Shown: piece by piece, positions 8,636 to 17,269 of the stretch
Position numbering within the stretch: the stretch's first letter is position 1
How the letters are laid out: each line of letters opens with the position of its first letter
From: Pseudomonadales bacterium
GTDB taxonomy: Bacteria > Pseudomonadota > Gammaproteobacteria > Pseudomonadales > Azotimanducaceae
Assembly (NCBI GenBank): GCA_022827245.1
Contig: JAJDTI010000050.1
Location: forward strand, 1-46,199
Direction: 5' to 3'
Length of the DNA stretch: 46,199 nt
Made by a program: the position numbers and the translations under genes
The notes under the pieces: generated by a model
The model's input: the letters and a program-made list of their open reading frames with translations, nothing else
Told to the model about the DNA's origin: nothing
The model's database searches: none

Positions 8636-10569
8636 GGCGTGTCGTCCCGTGCCGGCACGACCGGCAGCAGGACATGCGAGGGAAAGGACCGCGAGTGGTG
8701 CACTTCGTTGTGCGCCCGCACCCAGGTCGTCTCGTCGTAGTTGTTGCCGCCGGTGTTCAGGTTGCGGTCGAACCGGGGGAAGTTGGAACTGGAGACCTGC
8801 AGCCGGATGCGGTGGCCCGGAGCGAACCAGTTGCCGGTGACCTGCAGGTCGATGTCGAACCGCGTCACTGCGCCCGGGGTGAGCATCTCGATGACGCCGG
8901 GGGTGCGCTTGCGGGCGCGGACGATGCCTTCGGTGAGGTTGTAGGCCCGCCCGTCGGGGTAAACGTCCACCAGCTTGGCGGTGAAGTCCGTGTCCCTGGC
9001 CGAACTGGCCGCATACAGCACGACCCGCACCGGCCCGGTCACCTCGACGGGTTCGGCGAGGGGCGGCGTGGTGTAGACGAGCATGTCGTGGCGCATTTCG
9101 AGCCGCGACTGGTCGAAGGCCCCGTCGGGCAGGGCGGCCTCGTAGTCGCCCGACGAGTCCGCGCCCGCGGGCAGGCAGTCGGCGCACACCTGGCCGCCGT
9201 GGGTGGGTACGGGGAAGCCCGGGTCGTAGGTGAACCGGTCGGGGGGCTCGTCGCGCGGTTCCGCGACGCTGAGGACGCCGTCGCCGAGGCGGCTGTTGGC
9301 GCCGCCGCCGCTGTGCAGGTAGAACTTCGTGAAACGGGTGCCGGGGATGGGCCAGGCGTTCGCGGAGCGCCATTCGTTGCGGCCCATCAGGTAGTACTGC
9401 AGGGGCGGCATGTCGAGAACGCCGTTCTCCTCGCCCTCGAGCAGGTGCCCGTACCAGCGGTTGTAGAGGCCCCGGAAATCGTAGCGGGCGTCGCCCAGGT
9501 CCCGTTCGCCGATCACGGTGTTCGCGGTGTGCTCGCGAATGCCCAGGAAGAAGCCGACGCAATGCTGTCCTGGGCCGATGATTGCGTAGTGGCGCACCGG
9601 ATTGCCCGGGGTTGCCAGCGCCCGTGCCCGGCGGAACAGTTCCAGGGTGCGTGCGGCGCCGGCGTCGTACCAGGAGTTCATGTGCAGCGTGGGGATGCGC
9701 GCGACCGCCCCGGCGAGGTCGTCGCCGACGGACCACTCGGTGCGGGGCGCATCGCTCAGGGTCCTGACGAAGTGCTCGAAGTCGTTGGCGGGGGCGCCGG
9801 CCTTCTCCATCATGTCGATGAGCGGCAGGGTGTCGAGGATGGGCAGCGGGTCTATCTCGGGCAGCTTCGGGGCCGGGTCGAACAGGTCGCCGTAGCGGGC
9901 CCAGAAGTCGTCCGGGGATCCCGGCGGCGGGCGCAGGTAGACGACGGTCCCCCGGCTGAACGTCCAGCCGAACAGGTTGGACAGTTCCTGCGCGCCGCCG
10001 GTGTCCGCGCCGAACGCGGCCTGGGGGACCAGCCCGCGCAGGGCCGGATGGCCGGTCCGCGCCATCTCGTGCTGCACCCGGGCCATGTAGGAGCAACCGT
10101 ACCCGCCCACTTTGCCGTTCGACCAGGGCTGGCGTGCGATCCAATCGAGGGTGTCCTCGCTGTCCGGCTTCTCGTCCTGGTTGAGCCGGAAGCGGCCCTC
10201 GGACTGGTAGGTGCCGCGCATCTCCTGGACCACGACGGCGAAACCCTGCCCGGCGAAGATCCACGCGCCCTTGTAGCGGTCGGGGCGGTACCAGCGGTTC
10301 TTGCCGTAGGGCAGGCGGATGAGGATGGCGCCGAGCTTGCGTTCGGCGCCCACCGGCAGGTAGACGTCCGTGGCCAGGCGCGCGCCGTCGCGCATGGGCA
10401 CCATGACGCTGCGGCTGACCTCCACCTCGTAGCGGGGTTCGGGGTCGGGCAGGGGCGTGGCGGAGGAGGGCTGGGCAACGGCCAGGAGTCCCAGAACCGC
10501 GAGCGGCAGCCAGGTGGCGACGGCGCCGCGGTTGCGCCCTGTCGGCCGGCCTGTTGGGACTCCGTTCAT
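8632..10569 (-). CDS. Secreted CocE/NonD-family alpha/beta hydrolase 1
   Basis: A 645-residue secreted hydrolase of the CocE/S15 family (cocaine esterase, alpha-amino-acid ester hydrolase, glutaryl-7-ACA acylase and X-Pro dipeptidyl peptidase relatives). The signal peptide is a hydrophobic run at about residues 16-32 ending before Ser-Ala-Thr-Pro. The catalytic triad is Ser160 in G-C-S-Y, Asp302 in S-W-Y-D-A-G and His336 in G-P-G-Q-H. A C-terminal jelly-roll (X-Pro C-terminal type) domain follows from about residue 400. ATG 10569 was chosen because it begins the signal peptide; longer in-frame extensions run into the neighbouring gene. The stop overlaps the GGT-like gene by 4 bases, so the pair is co-translated. 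Substrate unknown: an ester or amide with a small acyl or aminoacyl group. Confidence 0.88.
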   Translation of the reverse strand: MNGVPTGRPTGRNRGAVATWLPLAVLGLLAVAQPSSATPLPDPEPRYEVEVSRSVMVPMRDGARLATDVYLPVGAERKLGAILIRLPYGKNRWYRPDRYKGAWIFAGQGFAVVVQEMRGTYQSEGRFRLNQDEKPDSEDTLDWIARQPWSNGKVGGYGCSYMARVQHEMARTGHPALRGLVPQAAFGADTGGAQELSNLFGWTFSRGTVVYLRPPPGSPDDFWARYGDLFDPAPKLPEIDPLPILDTLPLIDMMEKAGAPANDFEHFVRTLSDAPRTEWSVGDDLAGAVARIPTLHMNSWYDAGAARTLELFRRARALATPGNPVRHYAIIGPGQHCVGFFLGIREHTANTVIGERDLGDARYDFRGLYNRWYGHLLEGEENGVLDMPPLQYYLMGRNEWRSANAWPIPGTRFTKFYLHSGGGANSRLGDGVLSVAEPRDEPPDRFTYDPGFPVPTHGGQVCADCLPAGADSSGDYEAALPDGAFDQSRLEMRHDMLVYTTPPLAEPVEVTGPVRVVLYAASSARDTDFTAKLVDVYPDGRAYNLTEGIVRARKRTPGVIEMLTPGAVTRFDIDLQVTGNWFAPGHRIRLQVSSSNFPRFDRNLNTGGNNYDETTWVRAHNEVHHSRSFPSHVLLPVVPARDDTP

Positions 10570-10592
10570 TCCGTTTCCCGTGACCGCTCCGG

Positions 10593-12779
10593 TCAACCGG
10601 CTTTCACGCCGATCGTGGATTCCTCGGACAGCCCTGCGAAGGCGCCGTCGATTGCGGGCGGCGCGTCGGACGGCGCGAGCACCGGCAACCGCAACGCGGC
10701 ACCTTCTTCGCCGCCGCACCGAATGCTCAGCACTGGCGGCGTGTCGGCTGGCGCCTGGTAGGCATTGTCCCGGTCCGCCCCGGTGAGGATGAGCTGCAGC
10801 CGGTGGCCGGCCGGCGCCAGCCAGGCGATCGGGGTCAGATCGATCGTTGCCTCCATGGGTTCGCCCGGCACCACCGGCAGCATGTCGGCGGCCGCGAAGC
10901 TGTACCACGCGGTACCCAGCGTATCGTAGGGGGGCGCTGCCGGCGTGCGGAAGCGATAGTCGAAGCACCCCTCGGCGATGCAGTGGGCTCGGCCGTCCGG
11001 GGCGATGTCACGCAGGAAGGCGAACACCCTTGCTTCGTCCGTCGACGACGACAGGCGGAGCCGCAGCGCCGGGTAGCCGCAGATGTCGAGGGGTTCGCCG
11101 AGGGGCGCCGACTCGAAGACCAGGCCCTTGCCGGTGGCATCGTGCAGGGCCGAATAGTCGAGCCGTGCGTCCAGCGAGAATCCCCACGCGCGGGCGCCGG
11201 GTCCCGAGGTTGCCGAGTAGTCCGTCTCGAGGGACAGGAAGGCGCCAGATGGTGTCGGGTCGGCCGTCATCAGTCCGCCGGCGGTGAGCGCGAGATCGAG
11301 GGTTCGGACGCCCGCCGGCGGAAACGTTTCCCCGTGGCGCCATTTCGGCGGTGCGTCGGGTTGCGCCGTGGCGAATGCCACCGGAGGCTCGTCCATGATG
11401 CCGTTGTCGATGCCCTTCAGCCAGTAGTCGAACCAGCGCAGCGCCTCGCCCGTGTCCCAGTAGTTGCCGTGGTTCCATGGACCCATGAGCAGCTTGCGCG
11501 GCGTGGTGAGGTTCGCGTGCGCCATTGGGCCCTCGCGGGCATAGATGTCCCACCAGCCGTTCCAGCTGTACACCGCGGTCTGCCCGAGGTTGGCGCGGGC
11601 GAAGTCCAGCGGCGCCTGGGCGAGGTTGCCGCGGGTGCCATCGCCGAGAGGCACGTCGAGCAGTCCCTGGCCGAGCTGGAAGCGGTCCCGCGTCAGGCCG
11701 GCCATGGCGGCGTTCTGCTGGTCGATCCGGTCTCGTATCTCCACCGGGTCGGCGTTTGTACCGTCCCGGGCACGGCGTGCGTCCATCGCCGCGGCAAGCT
11801 GCCTGCCGTCCGGGTCCTCGTCCACCGGCAGCGCCGACAGCTCCGTCAAGCGATCCTGCCCCGCGCGCAGTTCGAACCAGTCGCGCATCAGGCCGATGTT
11901 GTATATGCCGCCGGGCCAGAGACCCAGGTACTGGTCGATGGGGGTCATCTGCGGCATGACCGCCTTGAGGCGTCGCACGCCGTAGGACAGCGCCATGTGC
12001 TGCACCGCGCCGTGCCACGAGGCGCCGATCATGCCGATGCTGCCGTCGCACCAGGGGCGCGCCGCGAACCACTCGAACAGGTCGTCGAGGTCCTGACCGA
12101 TCTGCAGCGCGGAGCCGCCCGTGGCCGCGCCGAAGGAAGCACCGGTGCCCCGGGTGTCGATGACCGCGATGTTGTAGCCGTGGACCAGCAGGTACTCGCA
12201 GACGGAGCCGTTGTCGAGCAGCCAGTCGGCGAGTTGCGCCGGGGCCAGCTTCCGCGCTGCCTCGGGCCAGATCGCCGTGCGGCGGTCCGGCAGCCGGGCG
12301 GCGCGCACCGCCTGCGAGGCGAACTCGCCGGCCTGCCGCCCCGGCCACCTCCGCCGGACCAGCGGGCTTTCCCGGTCCGACATGATCCAGGCGCGGCGGT
12401 AGCCGGTACTGATGGCGACCAGGGGCAGCGCACCGTCCAGGAATCCTCCTGCCAGTGTGGGCCGGTAGATGTCGAGGGCGATCCGCGTGCCGTCGCGCAC
12501 CGCCACGTAGCGTGACGAGCGCGAGAAGCCGTCCGCGATGCCGTGGCTGTAACCTCCGTAGGTGCCGGGCAGGGATACGCGCAACGTGGCGTCGTCGGCG
12601 ACGCCGTCCCGCAAGCCCGCGGCGCCTGGCCCGTTGCGGGCGTCATGCCGCTCTTGCCCCCACCCGGGCAGGACGGGAGCGAACAGCGGGAGCCCCGCCG
12701 CCAGGGCCGCGTAGCGCAGAAAGCTCCGGCGGTCGCTGGCTGGCCCTGCGCGGTGCGTGGTGAAATCCGGTAGCGACAA
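10593..12779 (-). CDS. Tat-exported CocE/NonD-family hydrolase 2
   Basis: A 728-residue CocE-type hydrolase, paralogue of the next gene on this strand, from which it is separated by 23 bp. The N-terminus contains Asp-Arg-Arg-Ser-Phe-Leu followed by a moderately hydrophobic Ala/Leu segment, a twin-arginine signal. Triad: Ser254 in G-A-S-W-H-G, Asp411 in W-W-D-I-Y and His437 in P-W-N-H-G. The C-terminal X-Pro-type beta-sandwich is present, giving full family length with an insert of about 80 residues before the nucleophile. TTG 12779 is proposed as start because GAAGGG sits 7 bases upstream. An in-frame GTG at 12860 has no ribosome-binding site and would give a long charged leader before the Tat motif, but cannot be excluded. 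Confidence 0.85.
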   Translation of the reverse strand: MSLPDFTTHRAGPASDRRSFLRYAALAAGLPLFAPVLPGWGQERHDARNGPGAAGLRDGVADDATLRVSLPGTYGGYSHGIADGFSRSSRYVAVRDGTRIALDIYRPTLAGGFLDGALPLVAISTGYRRAWIMSDRESPLVRRRWPGRQAGEFASQAVRAARLPDRRTAIWPEAARKLAPAQLADWLLDNGSVCEYLLVHGYNIAVIDTRGTGASFGAATGGSALQIGQDLDDLFEWFAARPWCDGSIGMIGASWHGAVQHMALSYGVRRLKAVMPQMTPIDQYLGLWPGGIYNIGLMRDWFELRAGQDRLTELSALPVDEDPDGRQLAAAMDARRARDGTNADPVEIRDRIDQQNAAMAGLTRDRFQLGQGLLDVPLGDGTRGNLAQAPLDFARANLGQTAVYSWNGWWDIYAREGPMAHANLTTPRKLLMGPWNHGNYWDTGEALRWFDYWLKGIDNGIMDEPPVAFATAQPDAPPKWRHGETFPPAGVRTLDLALTAGGLMTADPTPSGAFLSLETDYSATSGPGARAWGFSLDARLDYSALHDATGKGLVFESAPLGEPLDICGYPALRLRLSSSTDEARVFAFLRDIAPDGRAHCIAEGCFDYRFRTPAAPPYDTLGTAWYSFAAADMLPVVPGEPMEATIDLTPIAWLAPAGHRLQLILTGADRDNAYQAPADTPPVLSIRCGGEEGAALRLPVLAPSDAPPAIDGAFAGLSEESTIGVKAG

Positions 12780-12883
12780 TGCCGAGCCCTTCGTGACGCA
12801 ATGAGAGTTCCCGTAAACGGCGATCGTAGCCCGACATCGGCTTCGGTGTTGCGGGTGCACGGCGAGGGAGTGACCGCCCGCCC

Positions 12884-13966
12884 GTGATCAGGTGGTTCCA
12901 GGCCTGGATCGTCCCGGGGGCCGTGTTCCAGTCGGTCATCGTCGGGGGCGGTTACGGTACGGGCCGCGAGGTCGTCGAGTACGTCTCGAGCGCCGGACCG
13001 TGGGGCGGGCTGGCGAACACGGCGCTGATCGGGGTGCTGTTCGGGGTGGTGCTGGCCGTGACCTTCGACTACGCGCGCCGGTTCGAGGTGCGCGACTACC
13101 GCCTGTTCATCAAGTCCCTGCTCGGGCCCGGATGGATGGTCTACGAGGCCGTCATGATCGTGGCGCTGGTACTCGTCCTGGCAGTCGCCGGGTCCGCGGC
13201 GGGGCAGGTGTTGCAGGACAGCTTCGGCATACCGTTTGCCGCGGGAGTCGGGCTGATGCTCGCGATCGTGGTGACGTTCAACTACGTCGGGCGCGAGTGG
13301 ATCGAGCGCACCCTCACCGCCTGGGGGCTGCTGATGAGCCTGATGCTGATCGTCTACGCGGCGCTCGTGTTCGGGGTCCAGGGCGCGTCGGTCTCCGCCG
13401 CGTTCGTCGGCGCGGAGCTCGAACCGGGCTGGTGGCGGAGCGGGGTGCGCTTCTTTCTCTACACGGCCATGATCATCCCCGTGCTGCTTTATGCCACCGA
13501 CCACATCGAGAACCGCGCGCAGGCCTGGGGCGCGGGACTCGTCGGCGGGGTACTCGGTACGCTGCCGGCGGTGCTGTGTCACCTCACGTTCATGGCCGGC
13601 TACCCGGAGATCCTCGACGAGGCGCTGCCCACCTACTGGACGCTGCTGCGGCTGGCCCTGCCTGCGGCCGTCGCGGTCTACGTGATCGTCCTGTTCGTCA
13701 CCATCGCCCAGACGGGAGTAGGCATCCTGCAGGGCATCAACGAGCGGCTCGACGCCTGGTGGCGGGAGCGGAGCGGCCGCACGCTGAGCCCGCGGCTGCA
13801 CGCCGCCATCGCCGGGGGCGCCGTGCTGCTGAGCCTGCTCCTCTCCAACTTCGGCATCGTCGCCCTGGTCGCGCAGGGCTACGGCACCCTCGCCTGGTTC
13901 GGCGTATTCCTGTTCGTCGCGCCGGTGATGACGATCGGCGTCTGGCGGCTGTACGGGTCCGGATGA
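12884..13966 (+). CDS. YkvI-type multi-pass membrane protein (LeuT/APC superfamily-like)
   Basis: A 360-residue integral membrane protein with about ten hydrophobic segments spread along its whole length. The first helix carries I-V-G-G-G-Y-G-T-G-R-E, the glycine-rich broken helix seen in the YkvI/COG3949 family, which is distantly related to LeuT-fold secondary transporters. It starts at GTG 12884 and diverges from the CocE gene pair with 104 bp between the proposed starts. Substrates of this family are not established; amino acids or small organic ions are plausible from the fold. Its position beside the secreted acylase-like genes would suit uptake of a hydrolysis product, but that is inference only. 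Confidence 0.75.
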   Translation: MIRWFQAWIVPGAVFQSVIVGGGYGTGREVVEYVSSAGPWGGLANTALIGVLFGVVLAVTFDYARRFEVRDYRLFIKSLLGPGWMVYEAVMIVALVLVLAVAGSAAGQVLQDSFGIPFAAGVGLMLAIVVTFNYVGREWIERTLTAWGLLMSLMLIVYAALVFGVQGASVSAAFVGAELEPGWWRSGVRFFLYTAMIIPVLLYATDHIENRAQAWGAGLVGGVLGTLPAVLCHLTFMAGYPEILDEALPTYWTLLRLALPAAVAVYVIVLFVTIAQTGVGILQGINERLDAWWRERSGRTLSPRLHAAIAGGAVLLSLLLSNFGIVALVAQGYGTLAWFGVFLFVAPVMTIGVWRLYGSG

Positions 13967-14020
13967 GTGAAACTCAGGCTGCGTGCCGCTACACTGCGTG
14001 TCCAAGGCTGCTTTCCTCTT

Positions 14021-14034
14021 CGTTTGCGCAAACG
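14021..14034. promoter_or_regulatory. Perfect 14-bp palindrome, possible operator
   Basis: CGTTTGCGCAAACG lies in the 195-bp gap between the YkvI-type gene and the Fic gene. The gap is noticeably less GC-rich around it (followed by gattgattgcaca). A perfect 14-bp dyad centred on GCGC is compatible with a dimeric repressor site for the Fic gene 128 bp downstream. No regulator is assigned, and a chance occurrence is possible. Nothing else convincing is seen in this gap. Confidence 0.35.
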
Positions 14035-14161
14035 ATTGATTGCACAACCCTTATGCCACGGGAAGAGCCTCCTTCCACCCTTTCGGCGCCTATCCGCGCC
14101 CGGATGCGGAACGCACCCGGCCGCGCGACGGTCCCCACGTCTCGCGGCGTGGAGGTGAACG

Positions 14162-15373
14162 ATGAGTGAGCGCATGTGGATCTGGGACCGACCCGGCTGG
14201 CCGCAGTGGGACTACGTGCTGCGGAGCGCTACCCGCGACGCACTCAGGCACATTCGTGACCGACGTGCGCAGCTTGCCGACGAGTCGACTGCGACACCGG
14301 CCTTGGTAGCCAGGGCAGTCAAGGGTGCGCTGCTGCGGGAAGCCTCGTCGACGAGCGAGATAGAAGGTGAGTACATTTCCTACGACGACCTGCGGGATGC
14401 GGCGACCGGCCTGGACCCGGCCGAAGATGCCGACCCAAGGGCTGCCGGCGTGATCGGCATGCTGGAGGCATGCCGGGCGGCGCCGGCTCTGGACCGCGCG
14501 GCGCTGCTCGACATGCACGAACGGCTGTTGGGCTACCAACGAGGGCGGCAGAGTCGGGGTGGACCCCTGCAGATCGGTGCGTACAGACGTACGGATGTGC
14601 ACATCCGCAGCCGGACGCGAGGGATCGTCTACGAGGCTCCCGGTCCCGATCAGGTCGAGAGACTGATGGCGAACTACCTGGACTGGCTGGGGCGCCCGCT
14701 CACGCTCCCGATGAACGCGACGCATGAGCCACTGCAGGAGCAGGCGCTGCTGGCGCCCGTGAAGGCTGCCATCGCCCACCTGTGGTTCGAGCGTATTCAC
14801 CCCTTCGCGGACGGGAACGGGCGCATCGGACGAGCCATTGCCGAGCGGGCGCTCAGGGGGCCGGGGAAAGGCGCCGGGTACCTCGCCACCGTGATCCATG
14901 TCCGGGTCGAGCAGTACTACGAAGAACTCGGCAGGCACGGCAAGGACTCGCAGGGCAACGAAGTCACCCCGTGGGTAGAGTGGTTCGTTGACGCTTGCGA
15001 CCTGAGCCTCGAATGGGAATGGGAGCGCATGCAGTTCGAGCGTGACCGCGAGGCGTTCTTCGGCCAGGTGGCAACCGGTCTCTCCGCGGGAGCGCAGGGA
15101 GCGCTGAACGTCATCCTGGAGGATTGGCCCGGGGGCCGATTTCGCGACGGGGTGAACGACGCCGACTGGGCTGCGCTGCTGGGGGGCGCGGCGCCCGGGG
15201 GCGAGAATCTGCAAGCGCTATGCGGCCGAGGCGTCCTTTCGGCGGCGGATGCGCCTGGACAGTATCACGCGCTCGCACACTTCAAGGACGTGGGCGACCG
15301 GCTGTTCGAGGTTGGCGTGCACTGGATCCCGTCCGCCTGTGAGCCGCCTCCTTCCGAACCCTCCGGCCAATGA
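14162..15373 (+). CDS. Fic family AMP-transferase with DUF4172 N-terminus
   Basis: A 403-residue Fic protein. Residues 6-18 show the W-I-W-D-R-P-G-W-P pattern of the DUF4172 N-terminal domain. The helix at 64-69, T-S-E-I-E-G, is the inhibitory [S/T]xxxE[G/N] motif of class II Fic proteins, whose Glu blocks ATP. The active-site loop starts at His213 and reads H-P-F-A-D-G-N-G-R-I-G-R, fully intact. The C-terminal third looks like a winged-helix domain. Such proteins transfer AMP to a protein hydroxyl (or remove it) and are self-regulated; the target is unknown. ATG 14162 is preceded by GGAGG with ideal spacing. It sits alone between unrelated functions, with no separate antitoxin, as expected for an in-cis inhibited Fic. 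Confidence 0.92.
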   Translation: MSERMWIWDRPGWPQWDYVLRSATRDALRHIRDRRAQLADESTATPALVARAVKGALLREASSTSEIEGEYISYDDLRDAATGLDPAEDADPRAAGVIGMLEACRAAPALDRAALLDMHERLLGYQRGRQSRGGPLQIGAYRRTDVHIRSRTRGIVYEAPGPDQVERLMANYLDWLGRPLTLPMNATHEPLQEQALLAPVKAAIAHLWFERIHPFADGNGRIGRAIAERALRGPGKGAGYLATVIHVRVEQYYEELGRHGKDSQGNEVTPWVEWFVDACDLSLEWEWERMQFERDREAFFGQVATGLSAGAQGALNVILEDWPGGRFRDGVNDADWAALLGGAAPGGENLQALCGRGVLSAADAPGQYHALAHFKDVGDRLFEVGVHWIPSACEPPPSEPSGQ

Positions 15374-15427
15374 GGGACACCCCGGCGGCGTGCGTCTTGC
15401 CGGGCATCGCTCGTGACGGAGTTCCGC

Positions 15428-17230
15428 GTGACCCGCCTGACACCGCTGCTGCTGTGCCTTCTCGCCCACCTTGCCTGGGCGGGCGACCCTGACCTGTCCC
15501 CGCGAAGCTGGCCCGAGGGAGAGCTCTCGCGATACGAGAACCTGTTCGGCGCCGAGAAGCCGCTGGCGGAGTCGAAGACCGGCATGGTGGTCAGCACCAC
15601 CGCCGCCGCCGCGGCCCGGGCGGGCCTCGAGGCCCTCAACCAGGGCGGCAGCGCCGTCGATGCGGTGCTGACCCACGCCCTCGCGGAGATCACCCTGGTG
15701 GCGAGTTGCTGCGTCAGCCACGCGGGCTTCATGGACCTCATGGTCTTCGAGGCGGCCACCGGCGAAGTCCACCACCTCAACGGTGGCTGGAACACGGTGC
15801 TCGGCGAGGACGACCCGCTCACGATCCCGGAGGACGGCGTGCCGAGCGGGCGCGCCTCGCTGGTGCCGGGGTTCATGGCGGGCGTGGAGGCGGCGCACGA
15901 GCGCTTCGGCAAGCTGCCCTTCGCGGCGCTGTTCGGGCCCGCGATCCACTTCGCCGAGGAAGGCTTCGAGGTGCAGCCGATGCTCGGGGGCATGATCGGG
16001 ATGCGCCAGGATGTCCTCTCCCGGCGGCCGGAGACGAAAGCCGTCTTCACGAAGGACGACGGAAGCTGGTATGCCGCGGGCGATCGCTTCGCCCAACCGG
16101 AACTTGCCCACACCCTGCGGCAGGTGGCGGAGCAGGGGGCGCAGTACATGTATGCCGGTCCGTGGGCCCGCAAGCTGGTCGAGGCGGTGCGGTCCGAAGG
16201 CGGCAAGATGGCCCTCGAGGACCTGGAGCGCTACGAGCCGACCTGGAACGCGGCGCTCGCATCGACGTTCCGCGGCTACGACGTGCATGCCACCGCCCAG
16301 CCCAATCTGGGCGGCGTGAACATGATCGAGGCGCTGAACCTGGTCGAACGGGCGGAACTCGGGCAGCTCGGCCACTACACCGAGTCGCCCGAGGCGTTGT
16401 TCCACCTCACCCGCATCGCCCGCGTCATGGACATCATGGGCACCTCGCTCACCCATCACGTCACCCCGGCCGCGCTGATCGAGCGCCATGCCCCGGGAAT
16501 CGCCACGGCGCCGGAGGAACGCACGTCCAAGGCGGCGGCGGAGAACCTCTGGCAGGCCATGCAGACCGACGGGTGGGGCGTCCTCAATGTCGCGGCCTAC
16601 GAATCGCGTCCGCAAGCGTCGTCCGGCAATCACTCGGACGCGGTCGTGGCCGTGGACGCCGAGGGCAATGCCGCGGCGCTGCTGCACACCATCAACACGG
16701 TGCTCTGGGGCACGACCGGGATCTTCGTCGACGGCGTGGCGATCGCCGATTCGGCCAAGTACCAGCAGACCAAGATCGCCCGCGCGGGCCCGGGCAACCG
16801 CCTGCCCATCGAGACCAACCCGGTGCTGATTACCCGGGACGGCAAGCCCGTGCTCGTCTCGTCGAGCATCGGCATGGGCGTGCACGAACAGACCTACCAG
16901 GCCATCGTCAACATCCTGGAGTACGGGCTCGATCCCAAGGCGGCGGCCGAGAGCCCCCAGGTGCTTCGACCGATGAGCGGCGGTCTCGACCGGGCGCTGG
17001 GCGCCGCCATTGAGAACGCCGCCGCCCAGACGGTGGAGGAGGGCGCCTTCGACGCCGGGCTGCTGGAGCGGGTGCGTGCGATGGGCCAGCCGGTGCTGGA
17101 AGTCTCCAGCGCGGAGGCCTCCGGCTGGCGGGGATACTGGGTCGGCATCCATGTCGACCCGGAAACAGGTATCCGGCGTGGTGCGGTGTCGCCCTACTTC
17201 GACGGTTGGGCGTTTGGGCAGGACGACTGA
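15428..17230 (+). CDS. GGT-like Ntn-hydrolase 2, secreted (Ser at nucleophile position)
   Basis: A 600-residue GGT-family protein with a cleavable signal peptide (hydrophobic L-T-P-L-L-L-C-L-L, cleavage after A-W-A). It then has the S-W-P-E-G-E segment shared with the lipoproteins at 6779-8635 and 23152-24996. The processing region aligns Ser403 (H-S-D-A-V-V-A-V-D) with the Thr nucleophile of E. coli GGT, and H-T-I-N-T follows at the expected distance. The carboxylate-binding D-F-R-E segment is replaced by N-G-G-W-N. GTG 15428 is preferred because CGGAG lies just upstream; GTG 15413 is an alternative adding five residues. It reads from the Fic gene into the beta-lactamase-like gene 39 bp downstream, with which it may be co-transcribed. 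Confidence 0.85.
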   Translation: MTRLTPLLLCLLAHLAWAGDPDLSPRSWPEGELSRYENLFGAEKPLAESKTGMVVSTTAAAAARAGLEALNQGGSAVDAVLTHALAEITLVASCCVSHAGFMDLMVFEAATGEVHHLNGGWNTVLGEDDPLTIPEDGVPSGRASLVPGFMAGVEAAHERFGKLPFAALFGPAIHFAEEGFEVQPMLGGMIGMRQDVLSRRPETKAVFTKDDGSWYAAGDRFAQPELAHTLRQVAEQGAQYMYAGPWARKLVEAVRSEGGKMALEDLERYEPTWNAALASTFRGYDVHATAQPNLGGVNMIEALNLVERAELGQLGHYTESPEALFHLTRIARVMDIMGTSLTHHVTPAALIERHAPGIATAPEERTSKAAAENLWQAMQTDGWGVLNVAAYESRPQASSGNHSDAVVAVDAEGNAAALLHTINTVLWGTTGIFVDGVAIADSAKYQQTKIARAGPGNRLPIETNPVLITRDGKPVLVSSSIGMGVHEQTYQAIVNILEYGLDPKAAAESPQVLRPMSGGLDRALGAAIENAAAQTVEEGAFDAGLLERVRAMGQPVLEVSSAEASGWRGYWVGIHVDPETGIRRGAVSPYFDGWAFGQDD

Positions 17231-17269
17231 AGCGAAGCCTCGCGGCTTCCAATCCGGAGGGTGAACGCA

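Noticed and set aside
8674..12515. Long plus-strand open frames opposite the two CocE hydrolase genes
   Set aside because: Complementary shadows; the minus strand carries signal peptides and complete catalytic triads.
13967..14158. A 63-codon frame between the YkvI-type and Fic genes
   Set aside because: Arg/Leu/Pro-rich, no ribosome-binding site, no recognisable feature; treated as non-coding.
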